Positions 1 through 9,100 of a stretch of DNA of 64,000 nucleotides are shown in pieces (the first letter of the stretch is position 1; each line of letters starts with the position of its first letter). The position numbers and the translations under genes were made by a program. The notes under the pieces were generated by a model, which made no database searches, was not told the origin of the DNA, and saw nothing but the letters and a program-made list of their open reading frames with translations. Source of the DNA: Rhynochetos jubatus (Eukaryota; Chordata; Aves; Eurypygiformes; Rhynochetidae); assembly GCA_027574665.1 (NCBI GenBank), contig CM050656.1:11979501-12043500 (forward strand), read 5' to 3'.

Positions 1-573
1 TGGCCCCCGGCCCGCAGGTACACGAGCAGGGGAGCTGCAGATCGCCCCCGACCCCGCTCCCCTCTGACCCCGTCCGGCCCACCCCCTCCCCTCGGTTCCT
101 GAACCGAGGCTTGGGCCCCCCCCCACGGGCCACGCCGTGCCCCCGGCAGGTCCCCGCGGACGCTCAGCAGCAGCTGGCTTGTTGCCTGAGACGAGCTGCC
201 GAGCACATCCCCCTCCGGCTGGGTGGGCTCCCGGCCGGCCAGGGCGCTTTGGGGGGAGGCAGCCTCGGGGCAGGCCGAGGGTGCGCAGCCCACCCACCCC
301 CCCGGTGTCACCCAGCCCCGGTGAACGGAGCCCCGGTCCGGGCACTGACGTGCAGGGAGGCTCAGCCCCGGGCCCGTGCGTGCATGGCCTGGAGCGAAGC
401 CGGTGACGGCAGCCAGAAGGGCAATACAGGCACTGAACTTGGCGGTACATGACTGCATGGTGTGTGGTGTTCCAGTTAAACAACCGATAATGCAAACCCA
501 GCATTTCCATTGTCTAGTTATTCCAATCCTTGCTGTAAATGTGCCACATGAATAAAGTTTGGGGGTAAAGGAG
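1..573 (+). other. ERI3: 3' UTR of a plus-strand gene, probably ERI3
   Basis: This stretch contains no recognisable coding exon, but it ends in a textbook plus-strand mRNA 3' end. An AATAAA lies at 551-556 and a GT-rich downstream element at about 594-609, so cleavage is expected near 570-575. The last 150 bases are AT-richer than their surroundings, as 3' UTRs often are. ERI3 (an ERI1-family 3'-5' exoribonuclease) is proposed only from gene order: in human, as I recall it, ERI3 lies tail-to-tail with DMAP1, and DMAP1 is the next gene here on the opposite strand. No ERI3 protein sequence is visible in the window, so the identity is an inference. The 3'-end call itself is firmer than the gene name. 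Confidence 0.5.
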
Positions 574-637
574 CCCGGGCTGTGCCCCCCGGCATGTGCG
601 AGTGTGTGCAGGGGAGGGGAGGCGGGAGGCGGGGGGG
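551..637 (+). terminator. Poly(A) signal, GT-rich element and G-rich pause-like tract
   Basis: AATAAA at 551-556 is followed by a GT-rich stretch (594-609) and then a G-run cluster at 611-637. That cluster starts with GGGGAGGGG, resembling the MAZ-type pause element, and can form a G-quadruplex. Together these look like a complete cleavage, polyadenylation and termination module for a plus-strand transcript. The termination role of the G tract is inference. Confidence 0.6.
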
Positions 638-2469
638 TGTCACCTGGGTGGGTGGGAGCAGGGTGTCTGCACCCTGTGGCGGCCCAGCGTGTCCGTGCTC
701 CTCAGAAAGGCACGTTGTTGGCTGCGAATGGAGTTCCCGGGAGCGTTGTCCTGCTCCGCGCAGGGGCCCCGTGGGTGGGCCCGGCCGCCTCCCCCACCGC
801 CCGGCTTTGCTTGCGCCCCAGGGCAGCTCTGCGCCCCATGGGTGCACCCCAGCCTGCCCAGCGCGGGGTGACAGCTGCCACCGCATCCCGCTGGCGTCCG
901 TCGCCGCTCCCGGCAGCCCGACATGCCGCACCCCACGGCCGGTACCGCGCTCGGAGCAGCTCCACTACGGCCGGAACCGGCGTGGCTCTGCCCCGGGTGC
1001 TGGGAGCCGGTGCCCAGGAGCCATCCCGAGCCGCGCAGGGAACGCTTCCATGTCCAGGTGCCCAAGGGATCGGCCCAGCGCCGCGGTGCCGCCGGGTGCC
1101 GGGGATGCTGACACGGAGCGGGCAGCTCCCGGAGGGAAGGGGTGGCCCTGGCCCCCTTGCTCCAAGCCAAGGTGATGGGGGCTTGGATGGCTCCCCCCGC
1201 GCAGCCCCCGATCAGCCTCACTGACCTGTTTTCGATGGAGTCGTCTAATTAGTTTTCTATGAAAACGAAGAAGTTGGCCTTTGCCCTTTATCCCGGCCGG
1301 CGAGAATGTGACTCGAGGACGTTGTCACCGGCTCCATGGCCAGCCCTTCGAGAGGCAGGCGGCAGGGCGGGCGGCAGGGCTGCGGGCCAGAGCCCAGCAC
1401 GCGGCCAGCGGCCACAGAGGCAGCGCAGGGCCCCAGGCTCCCGCTGCCGGCTTCTGCGATGCCTCGGCCCCTCCGAGGCCCTGTCAGACTCGGGGCGCAG
1501 GCACCGGGGGTCCCGCTCGCCACAGGCTGAAGCCGGAGGCGTCCGTCTGCCCTGGGCAGGGCAGCAGGAACCGGGCCTGAGCGCGGGTAGAGGGACACGA
1601 GGGGGACGTTGGCGGGAGCTCCCCAGCCCGGCGCAGGGCCTGGCAGCCCGGAGGGCAGCGGAGGCAGCAGCCCCAGGACCGAGGCGGCAGGCGCGGTGCA
1701 ATCCCGTTCCCCAGGCTGTCCGGGGCGGAGGCGAGAGCCCGCACCATCTCCCGCTCCGTGCGGGCTCACCAGGGCTAATGACGACTCCGCTCCGGTGCGA
1801 GCGCCGGGTTCTGTGCTCACAGGGAGGCTCCCTACGACCTGGCGTGGAAAAACGCCGCCAAACGGCAGCGAACGCCGGCGGCCGCGGGGGCAACCATGCG
1901 CGGCCGTGCTCCGGCACCTGCTGCAGGTATCCGGAGGCTGCACCGCTCCGGAGGTCCTGAGGGGAGAGGATGTGGAGGCCGTGGGGCAGGGAACTGCTCC
2001 CCAGCAAGGTCCCCGTCCTGCCCCGTCCGTCCCCGAGGGCTGTGGGACGGGACCATCCTGCACACAGCTCCCACCTCCTCCGCGCCCCGCGTCGGGGGCA
2101 CCGAGGAGGAGCTGGAGGCTGAGCCCCATCCGAGGGGGCGATGGGAAAGGAAAGAAAAACCAGGGTCAGCGGGTGGGAGCGCCAAGGTCGCATGGAAAAC
2201 ACGAGCCTGTCCCGGAGCCTGTCCCGGAGCCGGCCACGAGGCTCCGACATCACTTGCGGCAGCGCCCAGCGGGCCACGCTGCCGTGTGTCCAGGTGCGAA
2301 GGCAGAGCCAGGTCCCTGCACGACGGGAGGGACAGATCCAGCTCTGAGGAGGGGTTGGGATGGATGGAATCCTGGCAGGGAACGTCACCTCCCCGCAGGC
2401 AGGGCTTCGGGATCATCATCTGCGCCCGGGAACCCTGAGCCCTAAGGAGCAGCGGAGATGCTCTCCCTC
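638..2469. other. GC-rich intergenic DNA, no gene recognised
   Basis: Long overlapping reading frames occur on both strands, but they are low-complexity (Pro, Arg, Gly, Ala) and reflect GC content. None carries a recognisable domain. The one structured item is a 12-bp tandem repeat at 2203-2231. This stretch separates the presumed ERI3 3' end from the blocks downstream of DMAP1. Confidence 0.5.
2203..2231. repeat. 12-bp tandem repeat, about 2.4 copies
   Basis: The unit GAGCCTGTCCCG is perfectly repeated twice and followed by a partial third copy. It lies in GC-rich intergenic DNA with no sign of function. Confidence 0.8.
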
Positions 2470-2546
2470 GGCAGAGCAGCTCCAGCGCTACGACCACGCT
2501 ACGTGCGTTGCACGTAGCGTGGTCGTAGCGCTGGAGCTGCTCTGCC
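2470..2546. repeat. Perfect 37-bp inverted repeat with 3-nt loop
   Basis: The left arm (2470-2506) is exactly the reverse complement of the right arm (2510-2546), separated only by GTT at 2507-2509. No mismatch occurs in 37 pairs, and the symmetry stops abruptly at both ends. A transcript in either direction would fold into a 77-nt hairpin. The arms are GC-rich and not made of simple repeats. A perfect stem with such a tiny loop is atypical of conserved microRNA precursors. It could be a recent fold-back mutation, a template-switch event or an assembly or sequencing artefact. Confidence 0.9.
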
Positions 2547-2984
2547 CCCGGCACGCCAGAGCCACCAGCCCTTCATCCACCCTGGTCCCCGAGGACCTGC
2601 AGAGCCACCCTGCAAGCACCCAGGGGTCGGCCAAGGCAGCGCCGACGCGCTCCCCAAAACACACCAGCACTGCCCGTCCCGAGCAGGAAGGCTGCACACC
2701 CCCCCCCAAAACCGATCCCCGGCGGGCGCGGGGCCAGAACGTGGAATTTGCAGGGCTGAAAGTTAAATACAACGCACAGGCGGATTGCGGCAGCGGCCCT
2801 GGCGAGGTTGCCTTGGCGGATCCGATGAACGGGGAAACAAACAAAAAAAAAAAAGGGTCCGGGGACCGCGCGCGGCGGCGCGAACGGATGCCGTGTACAA
2901 ATCAAATCCGTGGTAATCAAGGGGTCCGAAAGGTACGTTTTAAAATAAAAAAACAAACCCAACCCCACCCTGAAAACAAAGGAG

Positions 2985-3250
2985 CTGGGCTTTGTGGCTT
3001 TCCTGGGAGAGCCGTGGAATTAACGGGGAAGAGCACATGTGTTTGATAATCTTTATATGGCAAAAGACCCATCTTTCAAATATGTCACAAACCGGTATTA
3101 ATCACCTTCCTATTGCCTTCCGCGGCGCAGCTATTCCCCTCGCCTCGGGCGAAACGGGGAACTGTCTGGTGAAAAAAAAAAAAGATGTTGCACGTTATAA
3201 TTTACAAGAGCCTATGAGTCTAGTTTCTTTTAATGGAAAGGATTAAAAAT
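2985..3250. promoter_or_regulatory. Candidate conserved noncoding element A
   Basis: An AT-richer island inside GC-rich DNA, with clustered short motifs (GTTTGATAATC, AATTAAC, TATTAATC) and no open frame. It contains at 3072-3087 a 16-mer found again at 4957-4972 in a second such island. Conservation cannot be measured here, so the regulatory role is inference. Confidence 0.3.
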
Positions 3251-3332
3251 AAAAAAAAAAAAAAAAGAGGAATATCTATACACCCCGGTATATGTACACT
3301 ATATATATATTAAAATATATATATATATAAAA
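3244..3332. repeat. A-rich tract and AT microsatellite
   Basis: A run of adenines at about 3251-3266 is followed by an interrupted (AT)n stretch at 3300-3332. It is simple sequence, probably polymorphic and prone to unwinding. Confidence 0.85.
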
Positions 3333-3679
3333 GAGAGATATTGTAACTCCATCTGGAAAGAGAGAATGTTTGATCTTAACAATGTAACTTCTGGCTTTCA
3401 AACGGGCTCAGAAAACAAGAAGTCAGCAGGAGTTCGGATAAAGGAAGCTTAAAAGTCAAATAATTCTGACTCTGAACCCGAGACTTCTTAGACTCGAGGT
3501 CCTTTCCTTTCCCCATTAACGGGCTGACTTGTGAGCTCGGGAACAAAGCGCTGCAACGCGAGGATTTCTGAGAGTCAACTCATTACACGTCGCTGAGTGG
3601 AGTCTGAGTCGCGGGAATCAAAGGATCCAATCTGGAGTAACTGGCTGAACTTCTGCTTGGAACTAATTTGTTCCGAGTT

Positions 3680-4580
3680 CGGCTCAACCTTTCACCTCCC
3701 GAAGGCCCCGAGCCAAGTCCCTCCCGGGGTCAGCAGAGACGGCGCCGGGGGGGAGCCCGGCGCGGCGTTAATGGTCAGCCGCGGGCACCGCGGACCCTCA
3801 GAGGGCGGACGGGCAGCCAGGGCGGGGGCGCGCGGTGGACGGTGCCGGGCGGCGCCTCGGGACCTTGGCGTGGCTTTGCCCACGGCGCCTATTCCCGCAA
3901 AGGAATCCAGGCACGCTGGGCCGGACGCAGGACTCCCTAGTCCCGGCTTTGCCGCTCGCTCGCCCTCCAGCATCTGGAGCACGATGCGCTTCGGGGGAGC
4001 AGCTGCTCTGGAGGCTGAACTAATCCACGCTTAATCCAACCCGCCGAGCGCCCCGGCCAGCGCTAAGGGATTCTCCAACTCGCAGGAATTTGAGGCAGGG
4101 AGATAAAAGGATTCCCCCGGGGGCAGCTCAGTGGCGGAGCACCACGCCCGGGAGCTGAAGGCTGGCGTGGGGCAGGGCGAGGGGTCACCCGAAAGCCGCC
4201 AGGCTGGCTACGGCCCAGCACGACGCTTGCTCCGCAGAGCTGCTCGCGGGCACTGCCAAAATCGCTACCCCCGCGGCGAGCGCCCCCGGGGAGGGGGCAG
4301 GGAACAGCACCGCGCTGCCTTCTCAGCGCCCGTCCCGGGCCCGCCGCCTCCCACGCCACCCCCAGCGCAACCGGGGCCTGGGACGCCTCGGGGTTACGGC
4401 GGGACGGGGACACGCGCGTGCGCCCCAACAGCCGGCGCCTGCCCCAGCCACCCCTCACCTCAGAGCCGAGCCCAGATCGCAGGCCCGTCTTCCCGAGGGC
4501 CGTTCCAGACCTGACGCCGAGCGGGAGGCACCGGGCTGCTCCCGCCAGCGCTGGGGGGAGCTCAGGGAGCACCCCCAGCA
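3680..4580. other. CpG-rich stretch without recognised gene
   Basis: This GC-rich segment is dense in CpG and looks like a CpG island. Its reading frames are low-complexity in all six frames and no domain is recognised. It may be an orphan CpG island, but no transcript start can be named. Confidence 0.35.
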
Positions 4581-4799
4581 CACGGCCACCGCTCGGCTGA
4601 GGCTACCGTGGAAAAGCTGGTTGGGTGCCACAGGTCTGTCCCGCCACCCAGAACCGCAGGAAAGGGTCAGGGCGAGCGCGGTGCCCGACTCTCCAACCAC
4701 AGCCGAGCCAGGCAGAAGATGGTAGAGCAGCCCCGTTCCCCTCCTCTCCAAGACACCCCTCCAGCTGGGCTGTAATTCCCCCCTCCCCAAAAGGTAGCA

Positions 4800-4985
4800 T
4801 AAAATGGTCACAGTGTGAATGTGCTTGACCTTTTGTCTTGGACTAATCTAATTGTGTCGTCTTTGTGTAATCAGCCGGTAAAGGTCAGTGCTGTATTTAA
4901 CATGGGGGCCCTTTAGGTACTGAATTTGCCTTGCAGTGAATTAACTTGATTATATTTCTTTCAAATATGTCAGAGACCAGGTCAG
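4800..4985. promoter_or_regulatory. Candidate conserved noncoding element B
   Basis: An abrupt AT-rich island between two GC-rich segments, with TGACCTTTTG, CTAATCTAATTG and TGAATTAACTTG motifs. It holds the second copy of the 16-mer (4957-4972) shared with element A. The boundaries and motif density resemble vertebrate developmental enhancers. Function is inference. Confidence 0.35.
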
Positions 4986-5443
4986 TTTAACCCTCTCTGC
5001 GCTGCCTGGGCCCACCCCTTTGTTTCCAGCGCCAGGAGGAGGCACCGAGGAACGACGTGGCGAGACAGGCGCGCAGCCGCGTGGGCTCCCTCCTCCTGCG
5101 CCGCCACCACCACCTCTCCCACCTCCCCCAAGGGCAGAGGCTCAAGGGAGAGCAAACCAGGACACTCCGGATCGCGGGGAAAGGGTGAGATTTCACATGG
5201 AATGCGGTAGGGTTGGGAAAAAAAAATAAAAAGTATTCAGCAGACTGCTTTGCAAACATGAACCCGTCGCAGTGGAACGCTTCCTTACGGCTCCGTATTG
5301 TCACAATCAGACAGGACATCGCCCAAGTCCAGCCTAAGGTGCGGCCTCTGCGTCGACGGACAAGGCGTTCTCCGCGTCCTGCGACAGGCTGCGCGTTACA
5401 GCGACGGTCTGCGCCGCTGCGGCCCAGCCGAGGCGTCGGGGGT

Positions 5444-5477
5444 GCCGCTTGCGTGGAGACGCCGCTTGCGTGGAGAC
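5444..5477. repeat. Perfect 17-bp tandem duplication
   Basis: GCCGCTTGCGTGGAGAC occurs twice in a row without mismatch (5444-5460 and 5461-5477), in GC-rich DNA downstream of DMAP1. Confidence 0.9.
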
Positions 5478-6155
5478 GGGCAGCTTTTAGCAGGCAGTTC
5501 GGCTCAGCGGTGCCAGGGGGAAAAGCAGCCTCAGCGGACCCCCGGGCATACCCTTGGGCCTGAGGCGGCGGTGAGGGGCTGGGCGGCCTGCCCTCGAGGA
5601 GGCGGGGAGGAGAGGGCTGGCGATCGGCATCCTGCAGATGTACGCGCAGAGGATGCTCACAGGGCTCGCAGCGGAAGAAGCCCTAGGTCTGGCTTTCCTT
5701 CCTCGGCACTGGAAGTAGGGTATAAGCACACCCCTTCGCTCTTCGAACATCCCTCTCCTTCCCAAGCCTCCTGCTCCAGGCAGGGCTACTGCTTGGCTCC
5801 TCATCCCCAGACTGCTTTCCCCACTCGCTTCCCTCTGCCGAGCAACCCTCCCGGGGCTCTGCCCAGAAGGAAACGCCCCAGGCCTGCAGCTATACCGGCC
5901 CCGCTGCTGCCGCCCCAGCGCGAGCTCTTGTCACCCAAAGCCTCGCTGCTTTGGTCCACGGTGGCACCCTCGTCAAGCCGTGTCCGCAGGCAGGATGCAG
6001 AAAGCCCCGCTCACCCGCCCATAGCACCGAGAACACTGTCCAGCGCAGGAGACGAGCCCAGAGAGCAGCACCGGGACGGGGGTGGGGGGAGCAGGCGTGC
6101 TGTGCTCCCTTGGGCGCGCCTGGAGGGAGAGCGGGGCAGCGTCCCCAAGAGGCTG
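5478..6155. other. Region downstream of DMAP1, no recognised gene
   Basis: This is where a short terminal DMAP1 exon and 3' UTR would be expected. I found neither the lysine/serine-rich tail codons nor an AATAAA on the minus strand. A minus-strand acceptor-like site near 5718 opens a frame that does not resemble the DMAP1 tail. Confidence 0.4.
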
Positions 6156-9100
6156 TCAGGGCATCTGCGTCGGAGACCTGAGTGCTCCCTGTTCTGCCCC
6201 CCCGACCTTCCTTCTCACCGAGTTGGGGGTCAGTGGTGCTCCTACTACATCAATGATCTGGTCCTTGGCATCTCCCTTGACCTCCTCGATGCCGAGCCCC
6301 GCCTGGCCGTCCGGGTGGGCGCCTTCCGCACTGAGGGGGCCGATACTACCGGCTTTGGCCAGGGCCTCGTAGCGGTGCCGTAGCATCTGCAGCTCATACT
6401 CGCAGTTGGCAAAGGCTTGCTTCAGCTCATACAGCAGCACCAGGTCACTCCGCAGCTCGTTGAACATCTGCACGATCTCCTCCGTGGGCATGGGGTTGAG
6501 ATCTAGGGAGAAAAAGGGGTTCTGTTCAACACCCAGACCTGTAACCCTACAACGGAAGATCCCTAGGAAGGTCCTGGCCGCCCAGCTGGCTCCCACACAG
6601 GAGGAGCCTGGCTCCCATCCGCGGTTCATTAGCAACCAGCATCCCCGTGGGTCGGAGACCTGAGTTTCCAGGCTGTCCTTTGGCTCTGGCCAAGGACTAA
6701 GGGTGGGCCTGCAAAGCCCAGGACGCGGCAAGGGAAGCACGACGGAGGGCGCAGACCAGCGCAGGCGACTGAACCTTGCTACCCAGCGGGTCCCACGAGG
6801 GAAGCTCAGTCTCGGGAACAAGCCCTCACACGCTGCCGCAGGACAGGAACGCCCCTGCTGTCCCCCACAACCTCCCGAAAGAGGGGTGAACAGGCTGAGC
6901 CCCCTCTTCCGCTCCTCCCAGGGTAGGACTGCGGCAGAGAATTGCTCTGCTGCCGCGACACAGACGTGTTTCAATGCAGACGTGAGCCGCGTGTAGCGGG
7001 GGCTGGCGGATCCCCTCCCCACACCAGGCATCCTGCTGCAGCCCATCACGCGTGCACACGGAGCCAGGAAGCGCTGCGTGTGCCGGAGCAGAGAAGGGCG
7101 AAGCTCCGTGTGTTTCTCCTGATATACAGCAGTGGACCCTGCCCCCAGGGCTGCCCGCAGACCCCTTCCTGCCAGCACTCTGTTCACCCACCCAAAGTCC
7201 AGGTGTGTTTCCACTCTGGGGCGCAGCAGGGCTGGAGCACCAGGAAGCCCTGGAGATATGTGTATTTTGTAAGGCAGGAGTGTGGAAACTGAGCTCTAAG
7301 AAGCACTCGCATCCGTCCCCAAGGCTTCCCTAGCAAGCAAAGACGGCAACTCCCTTAGTTTTAAAGCAGAAAGGGGAAACCACCCTGGTTGAGCTGCTTT
7401 CACCAGCCCCAGGAGACCTTCAGAACTACACACGGTCTCCGAGACAACGTACCGAGCCGTAAACCGGTTGGTCCAAAAACCTAATGCGAGTTAACAGAAG
7501 CCAGTGCTGGGAGCAGGCTCTAATCTCTTGTAAATCTTTTTTTTTTTTCCCCCCCCCTTTTTTTTCTTTTAAAATCCCCCCCAGCCACAGTGGGGGAGAA
7601 CAGGGATCATCAGGCCTCTAATCAAGGGGCACTGCATGCTGGGACCTGTAGTACCTGCAAATTGTACCCACTGCACGGAGGGCAGCAGCTAGCCACGGGC
7701 CGCGCTTCTTCCCCTCTAGCTACGAGCGGGTATTGTACGTGGTAAGTGAACCCTTCTTTCTGCTGCTAAGACACTGGAGTTCAAGAGTGAGGGATGTGTG
7801 TTTACTCGCCTTTCAGCGGAGATGCTCCAGATTTTCACACAGCATGCAACCTATAAGGGGGGGATGAACAGTCCCAGACGCATTTTGGACTTGCCACCGC
7901 GAGCAGTAAATTAAGAGGAAACGAAGCTTGAAAGCAAGACAGGGCAGCCCCGAACAATGCGCGTGCCGTGGTCACTAACACACTTAGAAGTACCTCTCCC
8001 GGCAAGGCTGAGATTTGCCTTCCTAATACTGTGCTGCCTCTCTTGATGTTTAAAAAGGCCCAAACAAGAGAGAAACAAAGGCTCTTTTAAAACATTTTTC
8101 TACTGGGAGGAAAGAAAAAAAAAAAAAAAAGGCCCTGTGCATCTTGTTCTGGCTTTTACCCTCTCTTTCTTTTTTTTTTTTTAAACACATAAAATATTTT
8201 AAAAACCATTCACATACTGTTATTCAAGAAACTGGCTGTATTACTAGGGGAAAAAATAGCCCATCTTGAGAACAAAGGCTAGCTCTGTGTGTCTCTTTCT
8301 CTCTCTCGTGTGCCCCCTTTACTCACCTACTCCGAGTTCCATCAGCATCTGCTCCAGGGCTTTAATCTTCTTCTGTCCCACCGAGCTTGGCAGTTTCATC
8401 TGGAACACAAAGGTAACAGAGCCACACAGCTCAGAGATAGCCCTCACTCACAGCCGTCTAGTTCAAAAGGCGAGAGAGCTTTTCTTTTTATAGTGCAGGG
8501 GGAACAAAAAAAGAAAGGGAGAGAAAGGAAAATCAAGTGGTAAGAGCGGGAGACAGGGGCTGAAAGTTTTCAGACTAGGTCCGAGGGCAGGTATTGAAAA
8601 AGCCCGGTCGCGAGGGCTTTTATTTTCTCTCGCGCGTGTGTGCAAGACACGCTGTTTTACAGTTTCCATGTGTCACTGAATTAACAACAAAAGTTCTTCT
8701 TGGCTTCAAACCCTCTCCCGCGGTGCCCAGCCCATCAAAGGGCTCATTTACACAGCGGCTAATGTGCAATGCTGCCCTACTTTATTCGCTTTAGCCGGCC
8801 TGATTAGACTCATGCGCTAACAGACTCACTTCTCCTTTTACCTGCTGAGCCCCAGACCTGTGGGATTCATTTACAGAGCAAGCTTTATAACAAAGGGGAG
8901 AGACAGAGAGAGCACAGTTACTTGACTGGCGGAAGTGTGAACACACATTTACATCGGAGCTAAGGGGCTAGGTGAGAGAGGAAGCATCAGATGTGAGCTA
9001 TGAAAGGGAAGCGGAGCTGGCCAGGAGAGGAAGAATGCATACACTTAGCAGGGTCCTTCCTCTGCGTTCATTTGGGCTCCAGCAGGAGTGCGAGCTGCTC

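Noticed and set aside
2470-2546. Calling the perfect hairpin a microRNA gene
   Set aside because: A fully paired 37-bp stem with a 3-nt loop is not the usual precursor shape, and no small-RNA evidence is available.
5446-5475. Minus-strand RKRR-like codons as a candidate DMAP1 last exon
   Set aside because: They arise from a 17-bp tandem repeat, lack an adjacent acceptor AG, and the following residues do not resemble the Ser/Lys-rich tail.
5640-5720. AAGAAGCCCTAG on the plus strand and a minus-strand acceptor near 5718
   Set aside because: The KKP-stop codons are on the wrong strand for DMAP1. The minus-strand frame after the acceptor-like site does not match DMAP1.
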